Shown piece after piece: positions 36,626-45,998 of a stretch of DNA of 64,000 bases. The position numbers were made by a program, and so were the translations under genes. The stretch's first letter is position 1. The number at the start of each line of letters is the position of its first letter. Source of the stretch: Pseudoblastomonas marina (GTDB lineage: Bacteria > Pseudomonadota > Alphaproteobacteria > Sphingomonadales > Sphingomonadaceae); assembly GCF_014641655.1 (NCBI RefSeq), contig NZ_BMID01000001.1:2074427-2138426 (forward strand), read 5' to 3'. The notes under the pieces are model-generated. The model saw only the letters and a list, made by a program, of their open reading frames with translations. It searched no databases and was not told the DNA's origin.

Positions 36626-36646
36626 CTAAATAGTAAACCGATTTAG
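36626..36646. promoter_or_regulatory. Candidate MarR operator upstream of hydrolase gene
   Basis: CTAAAT and ATTTAG form a perfect six-base inverted repeat around AGTAAACCG. The stretch TAGTAAA...ATTTAG also occurs between marR and emrA. It lies 24-44 bases upstream of the hydrolase start codon, overlapping where a promoter or leader would be. Nothing else is seen in the rest of the gap up to the relaxase gene. Confidence 0.55.
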
Positions 36647-36841
36647 TTTGTGGCTCTCGGCTCCGTGTTGGCTGTCCTGCAGGGGCGTTTCAACGACGGC
36701 AAAAGTCTATGCCAAGAGGGGTTTCTCCAGACCATTCTCTAATGCACCGGCTTGCGATTCGGTCAGCAGTCGCTGTCCGCTTAATCCGCTCAAAGATATA
36801 AAAGCTGCCTTTCCGCTTCCGGCCCATTTCATGCCCTTTCG

Positions 36842-39781
36842 CTACAAGCCAATCTCGAACGGCTTGATCCGCTCCTTGGTCAGCTCAGGTTCCTTATCTC
36901 GTTCGACCTTCGGTTCCTGGTTGGCCGCTTGGATCTGACCCGCGCGCTGTCCCTTGGCTGCCGCTAGGCCAAGTCGCTCGGTGATTTCAGCGGCTGATGT
37001 CTTCTCGCCCAGATTGGTCGCAATCCCTCGCCCAACCTTGTCCCGGTTGTCGACAATCAGCGTGAGCTCGTCTCGCAGACGTGTGATCGTGACAAGGAAG
37101 TTGCTCTGCGAGAGCAGGCGCCGCTCGCGGCTGTCGAGCACGGCAATGCCCTTATCTGCTGTGAGGCCCTGCGCCATATGGGCGTTGAGCGCATAGGCGA
37201 GGTCGATCCGCTTCAGCATCGGGTCGTTCGGCTTCAGTTTATGCTCCATGCCGCTGGAGCTCGTGACCGTCACGCCGTCCTGGTTGATCGCGGTCACTAT
37301 TGCCCTGTCGGCATTTATCAATCCGCGTTTATGGTCGCTCGCCGTCCAACGGATGGCGTCCCCGGTATAGAGATCGAGATCCTTCTTCTCGAACAGCTGC
37401 AATGTTTGGTCGCTGCCCTTCGACGACAATTTCGCTGGCACGAAGCGGCGCAAGTGCCCTCGCTCATCGCGAAGCGTAACAACACCCTTTTCGGTATCGA
37501 CGGCGGCGACCTCATGGCTTCCTCGTCCGAGATCATGCCGCGATTGGCGGCTTGCCACTTCAAGCACCATTCCCGGTTGATAGTTGCGCGCGTAGCGCAA
37601 TTCCTCGCGGGTCGCGTTCACACGGGACAGAACTGTAAGCCGTGCGCTCGCCGGTCCGATTTCGCCATTGGCGGCGAGCCCGGTTTGAACCGCGGCATTT
37701 ATCTCAGAGCGCAGACGACGACCTGCCGCAAAGATCGACGTGCGTTCGCGCTCGGCAGGCGGAAGGGACAGCCAACGTTCCGCCGCAACGATTGCACTGT
37801 CTTCCTGGACCTCGACGATATGATCCTTGAGATGTTCGAGTGCATCGCTGGTTTTGCCTGACTGGGCCGCCTGCTGCGCCCTCTTCAATGTATCTGAGCG
37901 CGCACGAAGATTGTGATCCATGCGCGCCGTTTCGGTCCCAGCGCGCTGCGCCAGAGCGAAGGGCTTCCCCGCTTCGACAGCCCCCAGCTGCTTTTCGTCG
38001 CCCATGAGGACGAGGCGATCAAGCTTGAGCAGATTGGCAAGCCGGATCAGGCGGTCCTGTTCGCGGGTAGAGACCATTGAGGCTTCATCGAGAACAAGAA
38101 CAGTGTCGCGAAATTCCTCGCGCGCAGCGGCTATCTCGGCTTTACCTGCCGAGCCATCAAGCAGCTTACGATTCTGCCCGAGAAAACGGTGCAATGTCAT
38201 CGACGGAATGCCGGTATCCTTTTCCAGCATGCGGACCAGAGTATTCTGAACACCCAAGCCGACCACCCTTTTGCCGTGTTCTTCCAGAAGCTGATTTAGT
38301 GGCCGCAGCACGGTTGATTTGCCGGCCCCTGCCACACCTTGGACGGCTACCACGCGATTGGTCGAAGACAGGATCAACCGGCCTGCTGCTTCCTGACCGG
38401 TATTCAATTTCATGCCGTAGTTGATGGCTGCCGACGCTTGCAGATATGGCCCGGCAGTGTCCGCGTTGAGGATCGGACGAACTGCGCCTTTTCCCTTCTC
38501 GATCTCGGCCAACATGCGGGTCTCCAGCGCCAATGCATTGGATGTGGTCAGCCACCCCTTCTGCGTGCCACGCCCACGCAGCAGCGCACCTTGTTGCGCA
38601 AGTTGACCGATGCGCTTTTCGACTGACTTCATCGTTGTCGGCAAGCCGAAATCGAGCGCAGCTTTGGCAAGATCAGTTGCCGTAAAGGCGGATTCTCGTT
38701 CGGACAAATGCCGCACCGCCGATGCAACCGCGTGAGCCGTCGCAATTTTTTCCCGGCCTTTCAGATGGATCCGCTTAGGGATGAGCGGATCGCCCTCCTT
38801 GATGCCCATTCGCTCGGCGACGCTGGCGATCATTGCCTTGCCCCGTTCAAGTAAAGTGGGGCGATCATTTGCCCGCTTGGCAGCCGCAACAGCCAGCTCG
38901 TGCGAACGCAGCTTGGCGTCGCGCACCATGCCTTCAAGGTCGAGCCCCTGATCCCAGGCCTGCCCCTCCCATTGAGCCATCAAGGCACCGCGATCCACAT
39001 CGCTTTGTTTGGCCTGCCGTGTCGCCAGCGTCGCCACGACGCCCGCCTCAAGCCCGCCGCCGCGTCGGGCTTCGAGCACCTCCTGCCGCCGCGTCGAGAA
39101 GGCCATCACCGCATCACGGTCGATGCCCTTGGCTTCGAAGTTGCCGTGCTTTCCGAATGCGCCGATCCGGTAGCCAAGCTTCTCTACCTCGATCCGGAAG
39201 CGCGCCATCGTCATGGCGTTGAGCAAGGTATTGTGCTGCCACAGCTTGTCATTGCGGAGCGCCCTCCACTTGCCATCCTTGTCCTGCGTCATATTGGCGA
39301 CGACGGCATGAAAGTGCAGGTTCGGTTCCTGATTGCGGTTGGTGTCGTGCTGGAACAGCGCGACAGTCAGGTTGTCGCTTGCATGCAGCCGTTCTTTGCC
39401 ACCCTTCTCGGTGCGAAACTGGGCCGCATTTTTCTCCGCCCATTGGAGGGTTTCGACGACCGCCGAACGGTACGCGTCAATGATCCGCTGATCCTTGCCG
39501 ACGAGTGCCAGAAGCGACCAGCTCTTTGGCAGTGAAAAGGTCAGATCGGTCCCCGCCCGATGGTACTGTCCCTGGTGCCCGATCCGTTCGCCAGTGGGCA
39601 GTTCCCCGCGCAGTATTGCCTCGAACGCCTTGCCATCGACCGCGCCTGAAAGACCCAGCAGCTCCGCACCTTTGCCGACCCAGATTCCGGACCGATCAGC
39701 GTCTGCCTTGGTGTAGTAATTGTCGTTGGCGAAGTAGTTGGCCGCACCGCCAGCCGAGCGCACATTGGCAACCGAAAGCAT
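36842..39781 (-). CDS. MobF-type conjugative relaxase with helicase domain
   Basis: The 979-residue protein begins MLSVANVRSAGGAANYF with tyrosines at 16, 22 and 23, the likely nicking residues. The metal-binding His triad is seen as His145 and LHFHAV (His156, His158). A helicase half follows with Walker A VAGAGKST near residue 483, LVLDEASMVS and a UvrD-like end (YALNAHMAQGLTADKG). This is the TrwC/TraI layout that nicks oriT and unwinds DNA for transfer. It lacks the longer C-terminus of F TraI. No coupling protein or type IV secretion genes are nearby. Confidence 0.92.
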   Translation of the reverse strand: MLSVANVRSAGGAANYFANDNYYTKADADRSGIWVGKGAELLGLSGAVDGKAFEAILRGELPTGERIGHQGQYHRAGTDLTFSLPKSWSLLALVGKDQRIIDAYRSAVVETLQWAEKNAAQFRTEKGGKERLHASDNLTVALFQHDTNRNQEPNLHFHAVVANMTQDKDGKWRALRNDKLWQHNTLLNAMTMARFRIEVEKLGYRIGAFGKHGNFEAKGIDRDAVMAFSTRRQEVLEARRGGGLEAGVVATLATRQAKQSDVDRGALMAQWEGQAWDQGLDLEGMVRDAKLRSHELAVAAAKRANDRPTLLERGKAMIASVAERMGIKEGDPLIPKRIHLKGREKIATAHAVASAVRHLSERESAFTATDLAKAALDFGLPTTMKSVEKRIGQLAQQGALLRGRGTQKGWLTTSNALALETRMLAEIEKGKGAVRPILNADTAGPYLQASAAINYGMKLNTGQEAAGRLILSSTNRVVAVQGVAGAGKSTVLRPLNQLLEEHGKRVVGLGVQNTLVRMLEKDTGIPSMTLHRFLGQNRKLLDGSAGKAEIAAAREEFRDTVLVLDEASMVSTREQDRLIRLANLLKLDRLVLMGDEKQLGAVEAGKPFALAQRAGTETARMDHNLRARSDTLKRAQQAAQSGKTSDALEHLKDHIVEVQEDSAIVAAERWLSLPPAERERTSIFAAGRRLRSEINAAVQTGLAANGEIGPASARLTVLSRVNATREELRYARNYQPGMVLEVASRQSRHDLGRGSHEVAAVDTEKGVVTLRDERGHLRRFVPAKLSSKGSDQTLQLFEKKDLDLYTGDAIRWTASDHKRGLINADRAIVTAINQDGVTVTSSSGMEHKLKPNDPMLKRIDLAYALNAHMAQGLTADKGIAVLDSRERRLLSQSNFLVTITRLRDELTLIVDNRDKVGRGIATNLGEKTSAAEITERLGLAAAKGQRAGQIQAANQEPKVERDKEPELTKERIKPFEIGL

Positions 39782-39784
39782 CGC

Positions 39785-40090
39785 TCAGCGCCCCTCGCGC
39801 TTCGCGGCTTTGCGCTCGCGATATTCGCGAATGCGTCGTTGGTAAGCGACCACAACCCGGTCCCGCAGCTCCTTATCCTTGTGGGTTCGGAGCCAGCCAT
39901 CGAGGGCGATCTTGGTGAAGAGCAGATCGGCCAGAACCTGATCGCGGAACGCCTCGTCCTGGGGCTGCTCGAGCGCCTCGATGACGGTGAGCTTCAGCCA
40001 TTGGCTGACGCTCATATGCGCTGCATCAGCAGCGGCTTTTACAAGGGCATGAAGGTCTTCGTCGACATAGCATTGAAGGGCAAACCGCAC
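39785..40090 (-). CDS. Small relaxosome-accessory-like protein
   Basis: The 101-residue protein has MSVSQWLKLTVIEALEQ after a short N-terminal strand (MRFALQCYVDEDLHALVK), a layout resembling ribbon-helix-helix DNA-binding proteins of mobilization regions such as MobC or TraD-like. The second half is a charged helix. It lies three bases before the relaxase on the same strand and beside the candidate oriT, so it probably assists nicking. The family is not assigned with certainty. Confidence 0.7.
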   Translation of the reverse strand: MRFALQCYVDEDLHALVKAAADAAHMSVSQWLKLTVIEALEQPQDEAFRDQVLADLLFTKIALDGWLRTHKDKELRDRVVVAYQRRIREYRERKAAKREGR

Positions 40091-40211
40091 GGCGTCACCT
40101 GACGTTTGGCCGCCCCTCCTCGGCCCAATGACCCCTCTCGACTGACATCAGTCTACGGCAGCGACCACCCTGTAGGAAAACGCTAATTTTCGATTTCAAA
40201 TTAATAGCTTA

Positions 40212-40243
40212 GATCCGAGCAACTCACATGTGAGTTGCGGATC
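40212..40243. other. Candidate oriT palindrome
   Basis: The 385-base gap between the accessory gene and the large helicase gene holds a perfect 20-bp palindrome, GCAACTCACATGTGAGTTGC, at 40219-40238. It is extended by GATCC and GGATC on the two sides with a two-base offset. AT-rich sequence flanks it. MobF relaxases nick beside such hairpins, but the nick site itself is not identified. Confidence 0.5.
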
Positions 40244-40475
40244 GAGAAGTGACATCAGATGACAATACTTGGCGACAGATGGTCAAATGGCTGCGAAACC
40301 CGCAGAAATCCTCGCATCCCAAACACCGGATCTCCGGGTACGGTGTGCCATCAAATTTCCCGTAACGGCCCCACGTGACCAGTCATTTCGGCAGTGCATT
40401 CTGAAGGATTTTCGAACGCATTTCCGAAGGATTTCCGCGCCCGCGCGGCGCAGGAGCGTCGTATGCCTGAAACAA

Positions 40476-43400
40476 TCATACCTCAGCCTCTACTGCCGAT
40501 CTCGCAATCGCAATTGCCTCTTCGAATCTGAGCCTCGTCGGCTGTCGGAGCCGAGCCAATTTGAACGCTTTGGAGAAATGCGCGAGAATATCTTCGTCTG
40601 ATTTCTTCGAACGGATTCCGGGTAGCGCCAAACTCGCCAACTCAATCAATGGGATATCCCGGTGCGATCTCCAGTCGGATCTTGAGGGCCTTAGGGGTAC
40701 GATGGTCTCCGGGCTCGAATGCTTGGAAAAAAGGACAAGGCGATCCCCATCGTGCGACCGTCGGCATTCGGCTGGTACCGCAGCAACGACCCTCTCCTGA
40801 ATTATCCTTCCCGCCTTTTGCTTCCCGTGCGCGCGGGCGACCCGCTCGACAACTAAGTCTAGGTAGACAGGTCCTTCGAGTTCGATGACTTCCCCGACGA
40901 TTGATTCCAGCCGTCGTTGATAGCCATCTTCATAAATCTGATCGCCATCGCCTTCGGGCACTGACAACTCGGAAAACTGGTACTCTTGCCCCACCTCGTG
41001 AAGGGGCAAACGATAAACCGCTCCAGGCGATTCCACGGACCGATCATTCGAGGTCTGCGGCTCATCTTGACCAGGCGAGGTGGCAAGCTGGTGAAGCCCC
41101 CTTCCTCGGCTTTCCACCAACCCGCGCGAATGGAGCGAGTTGCCGCGCGATGGAGAAAGTGCGTTATTAACAAGCTCCTCCCATTTCTCTTCGTGCGGCC
41201 TGAATGCAGCAGTTTCGCGGTCTGCAGGTGACAGTGGAAGGTGGTCAGGCAACGTCCGCTTCAGCTGGGCGTTGCTCCAGACCTGTCCATCCGACATCAA
41301 CTGCAAAATCTCCGCCTGAACTTGGCCTTCAGTGACCCTGGTCGAGTTGCGATCCTCGTCCTCAGCAGGCGAATGCTGAGCAGCTTCATCATTCGTGGTG
41401 GCCTGGTTACCGTCACTAGTGTCAGCGGTTTCATCAGGCGCGAAAGTTTGCTCTGCGTCGTCACCTCCAGCTGCGTCAGTAGTACGCCAGGTACGTTGCT
41501 CAACATGTCGACTTGTCCACTCGTCGAAACCGCCAACTGGCTGAATGCCACGCTCGGATAAGAATCCGACCAGTTCCTCCAGGACTTGTCCTTGGTCCCT
41601 GACGAAACGAGATGCGAAGCATCTCCAGACCGTCCAACCAGCTCTTTCCAAAATACGCTGCCGGTTCATGTCGGCGGCCCAGCGATCAGGGCCGTGATAT
41701 CTATCGCCGTCGCATTCAATGGCGACACGCCGGTCATTCTCGCCCTCGACGACGAGGTCGATCCTAAAGTCCCCTACCTTGACTTGGGTGTCGACCCTGT
41801 ACCCTCTCTCGACCAACAAATCATACATCTCGCGCTCAAAATCGGACTCACATTTTTCTCGCCGATCCTTGGCCTCCTGACCATCAGAGGGAAACGGCAT
41901 ACGGAAATGATCCAGCAGCGCGCGCCTTAGCTGATCGGAATGGCGCAAGGCCTCCACATCAATTGAGCGCACCAGATAGGTCCGGTCACATGCCCTCGAG
42001 AGGGCGACATTGAAGCGTTGCTCAAATCGCACTCCGGACAACGCGCTGTCGCCAGTCTGTGCCACAAGGGAAATGAACATGATGTCTCGTTCATCGCCTT
42101 GGAATGCGGTTGGGTCACCAACGCGGAGGTGATGCTGCTCAATCACCTCAGGTCCCAGTTTTTGCTCAATGAGGCTATAAATGTGAGCTGCCTGTTTTTG
42201 ACCTAACAGGGTTGTTACGCCGATCGTCCTCTTTGCCATCATAGGATCGGACGTGATTCTCTCGATCTCTTCGACGATGTAGGCTGCTTCAGGAGGATTT
42301 ATGTCTCCCTGACGATAGCCGTCCTCGATCCGAACGTCGATTAGCGGAGGATCAAGCCGTTCCGAGGCAGTGGGTAGCCGAAGCGGGTTCAGGCGGTGAT
42401 TGTAGAACTGCGCCTTAGAAAATTCGATGATGGGCGCGACACAACGGAAATGTTCGGTGAGCATGATCGCCCCACCGGCGAAAACAACCTTACCCAGATC
42501 ATACAACGATTGCTCTTCGCGAAGAGAAGCACGGTAGTCAGGAACTTGCCCTGAAAGATGTCGAACCGCTAGTTCATCCGCTCTCGCTTGATCGCGCCCT
42601 ACAAGGTCGGGACTCACCTGCTTATCGTCGCCAACAATGAGGATGGTCTTGGCTCGGAGAAGAGCTGGCAGTGCCGCCACCGTCGACTGAGATGCTTCGT
42701 CAACAATAACGAGATCGAACAGCCCCAAGTCTGCGGGAAGCGATTCTGAAACCCGGTAGTGCGGCATGATCCAGCATGGCAAAGCACCTTTTGCGCGATC
42801 AGATGCCTCACGTGCTTGGCGTCGGTATCGGCCTGCACGTTTCCCGGTGCCCCGCCCGATCCTTCGAACGGCATCGGCATAAGCGGCGAGTGCCGCCTTG
42901 ACCCCGTCGCTAGCCTTCTTGCTAAGCTCAAGCCATGTGCGCAGCTCTATCGAACGTTCGTATGCTCGCTTGAGCAGTGTCTCCTTCTCATTGCGATCAT
43001 AGCCAAGTTCCCTGAGCCGATGATGCTTGTCGTTGGCATCCAGCCAGCGCTCTAAGCGGCGGAGACGCCACCGGTTCTCCCAATCGCCAGGCAAGAGCTC
43101 ATCTTCGACACCATTGACCGGATTTGACCTTAGACGCCGCGCCCATCGTCGGGCGCCAGACATCTCGATGAGATCTGTCACCGCAGCAATCTTTTCAAAA
43201 GCGTCGCATTTCGCTTTGATCTCTCGCAGGCGCGTTATGAGAGAGGTCCACGCTTCAGAAAGGGTATCGATTGAGACTTCCGGGCTTCCCAAACGCGTTA
43301 CCGCTAGGGCTCGAAGCTCCGTGCTGACTTCGTATTCACAAGAATCCAACTCTGAACGGAGCGAAGTGCGCAAGCTCTCAGCGTCGGCCAATCGATATCG

Positions 43401-45998
43401 TAAGAGGTGTGCGTCAACGGCATCGAGCAGATGGCTGATTGCTTGCTGATCTCCATCCCGCAGGGCTGAAAACGAGACAAAAATGGCATCGACGATAGAC
43501 CGGATTTCTTGGCGGCTTGCGATCAATGCATTGGCAGCGTCTATGTGATCGAACTGGCGCCTTGCGAGTTGCGCCAAGCCTAACTCTTGCCCCTCTAGCT
43601 GATCGCCAATTCCGCCGGCCACCACGTTGCTCCAAGCCGCCTGAAAACGCCGAACTGAGGCTCGTGCAGCCACAAATCGCTGCACGTCGCTCCATGCTTC
43701 GGCACCTGAGGCATGCTCACCGAGCACGGTGACTTCACCCAATTGAGCTTTGAGTTTTGCCGCGAAAATCCCGCTAACAAGACCCAATGCAGGTTTGCCG
43801 TCGGCCTCCCTTTCGATGGCAGCAAGGAACTTGGGATCGATCAGCGCTTCCTCCGGTACGAATACCGGCCTGGTCAGGAAATATTGATACTCGGTGCCGA
43901 GCCGTAAAGCCTCTTCACGTAAGCTTTCGAAGGCACTCAGTCGGTTGTCTGGCTCGGCCTCTCCAATGCATTGAAGCAACTCATTGGTCCAAGGATAGGG
44001 CGCTCCTGCCACCCGTTGCTCTTCGGCAGACAGCGACTTCAATTTGGCCGTGAGGTCCCGCAGACGCGAAACAGTGTCGTCTCGATCTTCGCGCAAAGCC
44101 GGAAGTTCACCCCTGCTAATCCTTTCCCGGATCTGCTCAGCTTTCGACAGATCCTTGTGCGCATTTAGGAGCGCTTCAACTGTGGGAAGGCGTTCAAGGT
44201 CCGGAAGACGCGCGTTTATATAGACGAGGTCGTCGCCTACGACCCTCCGAGCCGTCCTGAGTTCGGCGATGTCGGAATCGGAAAACGCTGGATCGCAGGA
44301 TGAAGACACATCGAGATCATCCGGCATCCAAGCTGTTAGTTCCGGCGAGGCTGCGACCAGCCGGGCGGCGCGAATTGGTTCGTAAGTGTCGCCATCCAGC
44401 GTGATTGGCGAAATTGCCGCGCGACCAATCTTGTCGACCTCTGTATCGATCAGCGCCAGTTGCCGGTGCAGCCTGTCAATCTGCTCGTCGAGATCATCGA
44501 TCTCGTCCTGCAACTCGTGGCGCCGCAGGCGTTGGAGCTTTTCGGCGATGATATCGACGGATTCCTGAAACTGTTTGAGACCGTCCCGATCGCTTTCGAG
44601 CAGGCTCACCGCGAGCGGACGCACCGCTTCCGGTAGTTTGTCTCGCAAAACCTTCAGTGCGGGCGCCTTTTGCGATGTGACCAGGACGCGCTTACCGAGG
44701 GCAAGGTAGTGGCTAATGATATTTGCAATGGTGTGTGTCTTGCCAGTCCCCGGCGGCCCTTGAACAACTACACCAGGGCGCACTTCCAGGCGCTGCACCA
44801 CTTCGACCTGTTCTCGGTTGAAAGGCAAAGGAAAGAACAGATCCTTCCCTTCACCTGTCGAGGTCGTTACACCGGGAATGCTGGAGATGCCGCGAAACTC
44901 GGGGTATTCCTCTTCGCTCACCGCATCGGCGGGCTCAACAAGCAGGGAGGCCACTGCGCTCGGCAGCTCCGGCGCCTCTTCCCCGTCTTCAAGAAGTGAG
45001 CGGAACCGGCGCAAATCTTCCATCAACTGCGTGGCACGACGCTCTCGCTGGAAGAATGCAAAGGCATCGCCAATGCGGAACTGTGGTTCGACCGAAGGGA
45101 TGATCCCGGACTGCGGTGGATCCTGATCGGGAAGGTACACAGCGTCAGGGTCGAGCAAGGCAGCGGCTTGGCGAAGCGGCGGCGCAAACGTCTCCGAGGC
45201 GAATGGAGACAGGCTCTCTTCCTCCAGTTCGTCAAGAAACTTCTCGGTGGCAGAGCGCCATTGATCGAGCGCACCCAGCCCCATCTTGTCCAGAGCATCC
45301 AGTTCGAGGCCAGGATCGGCTTCCATGCGAGGCCTCACCTCAATTGCATGGGTCAACTCATTCAGGCTGATTTCCTGCGCTACAGTCAGCAAGGGGTACC
45401 GCAATCGCTTGCCGTCACGAAACAGCGTAGCGAAGCCGATGCCGCACGTAAGCTCAAGCGGGATATCGCTAACGCCTTCGAGTTGCTGGCGCAGCATGAA
45501 CAGCGCATTATAGAGCGCGATTGTCGCGCGGCGAGGCGTCTCGGTCTCGACCCAACTCGCCCAGGCATTTTTCAGCCAATACTCGAAAAGGAGTTCGACC
45601 TCCTCGCGCTCGGCAAAGTGCTCGAACGAAACATGCTCGGGAGCATCTTCGGCCGCGATCAAGCCAGCCTCAACAAGGACGGCTCCTGCGACTTCGCTCT
45701 TTAGTCGCGGCTCGCTTTTTGGATCGTCGCGATAGGTCAACCAGACCGATAGCTCAGCGTCCTCCGGGGCTGGCGGCGCCTTCTTTGGCAACCGGTCGAC
45801 ACGCAACCATATCGGATCGTCATCACGGCCCACGTCGAGCGCGACGCCGGGCAACCCTTGAAGCTCAGCGCCGGTTTTCCGGAAGGCCTTGTGGTCCTGA
45901 TAATCCAGCACGGTCTTCAGCTTGTCGCGCTCGGTGGCTTCGACGTAGTCGATCAGGTCAATCAGGCGATTGATTTCGGGTGCGACTGGAGCGTGCAT
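40476..45998 (-). CDS. Giant SF1 helicase with Vsr-like nuclease, Mrr-N and DUF3320 parts
   Basis: The 1,840-residue protein has an N-terminal accessory region and an SF1 helicase core: Walker A VQGPPGTGKTHTI at about 412-424, VIVDEASQ near 1,100, VGDDKQVSP, LTEHFRC, FQGDERDIMFISL and FNVALSRACDRTYLV. Between motifs I and II lies a long coiled-coil insertion (about 470-1,060). A Vsr/DUF559-like nuclease follows, with FEREMYDLLVERGYRVD, FRIDLVV and IECDGDRYHG near 1,428. A winged-helix segment like Mrr-N spans about 1,557-1,637 and a DUF3320-like segment about 1,695-1,755. Its start overlaps the methylase stop by one base. It probably translocates on and cuts foreign DNA. Confidence 0.88.
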   Translation of the reverse strand: MHAPVAPEINRLIDLIDYVEATERDKLKTVLDYQDHKAFRKTGAELQGLPGVALDVGRDDDPIWLRVDRLPKKAPPAPEDAELSVWLTYRDDPKSEPRLKSEVAGAVLVEAGLIAAEDAPEHVSFEHFAEREEVELLFEYWLKNAWASWVETETPRRATIALYNALFMLRQQLEGVSDIPLELTCGIGFATLFRDGKRLRYPLLTVAQEISLNELTHAIEVRPRMEADPGLELDALDKMGLGALDQWRSATEKFLDELEEESLSPFASETFAPPLRQAAALLDPDAVYLPDQDPPQSGIIPSVEPQFRIGDAFAFFQRERRATQLMEDLRRFRSLLEDGEEAPELPSAVASLLVEPADAVSEEEYPEFRGISSIPGVTTSTGEGKDLFFPLPFNREQVEVVQRLEVRPGVVVQGPPGTGKTHTIANIISHYLALGKRVLVTSQKAPALKVLRDKLPEAVRPLAVSLLESDRDGLKQFQESVDIIAEKLQRLRRHELQDEIDDLDEQIDRLHRQLALIDTEVDKIGRAAISPITLDGDTYEPIRAARLVAASPELTAWMPDDLDVSSSCDPAFSDSDIAELRTARRVVGDDLVYINARLPDLERLPTVEALLNAHKDLSKAEQIRERISRGELPALREDRDDTVSRLRDLTAKLKSLSAEEQRVAGAPYPWTNELLQCIGEAEPDNRLSAFESLREEALRLGTEYQYFLTRPVFVPEEALIDPKFLAAIEREADGKPALGLVSGIFAAKLKAQLGEVTVLGEHASGAEAWSDVQRFVAARASVRRFQAAWSNVVAGGIGDQLEGQELGLAQLARRQFDHIDAANALIASRQEIRSIVDAIFVSFSALRDGDQQAISHLLDAVDAHLLRYRLADAESLRTSLRSELDSCEYEVSTELRALAVTRLGSPEVSIDTLSEAWTSLITRLREIKAKCDAFEKIAAVTDLIEMSGARRWARRLRSNPVNGVEDELLPGDWENRWRLRRLERWLDANDKHHRLRELGYDRNEKETLLKRAYERSIELRTWLELSKKASDGVKAALAAYADAVRRIGRGTGKRAGRYRRQAREASDRAKGALPCWIMPHYRVSESLPADLGLFDLVIVDEASQSTVAALPALLRAKTILIVGDDKQVSPDLVGRDQARADELAVRHLSGQVPDYRASLREEQSLYDLGKVVFAGGAIMLTEHFRCVAPIIEFSKAQFYNHRLNPLRLPTASERLDPPLIDVRIEDGYRQGDINPPEAAYIVEEIERITSDPMMAKRTIGVTTLLGQKQAAHIYSLIEQKLGPEVIEQHHLRVGDPTAFQGDERDIMFISLVAQTGDSALSGVRFEQRFNVALSRACDRTYLVRSIDVEALRHSDQLRRALLDHFRMPFPSDGQEAKDRREKCESDFEREMYDLLVERGYRVDTQVKVGDFRIDLVVEGENDRRVAIECDGDRYHGPDRWAADMNRQRILERAGWTVWRCFASRFVRDQGQVLEELVGFLSERGIQPVGGFDEWTSRHVEQRTWRTTDAAGGDDAEQTFAPDETADTSDGNQATTNDEAAQHSPAEDEDRNSTRVTEGQVQAEILQLMSDGQVWSNAQLKRTLPDHLPLSPADRETAAFRPHEEKWEELVNNALSPSRGNSLHSRGLVESRGRGLHQLATSPGQDEPQTSNDRSVESPGAVYRLPLHEVGQEYQFSELSVPEGDGDQIYEDGYQRRLESIVGEVIELEGPVYLDLVVERVARAHGKQKAGRIIQERVVAAVPAECRRSHDGDRLVLFSKHSSPETIVPLRPSRSDWRSHRDIPLIELASLALPGIRSKKSDEDILAHFSKAFKLARLRQPTRLRFEEAIAIARSAVEAEV

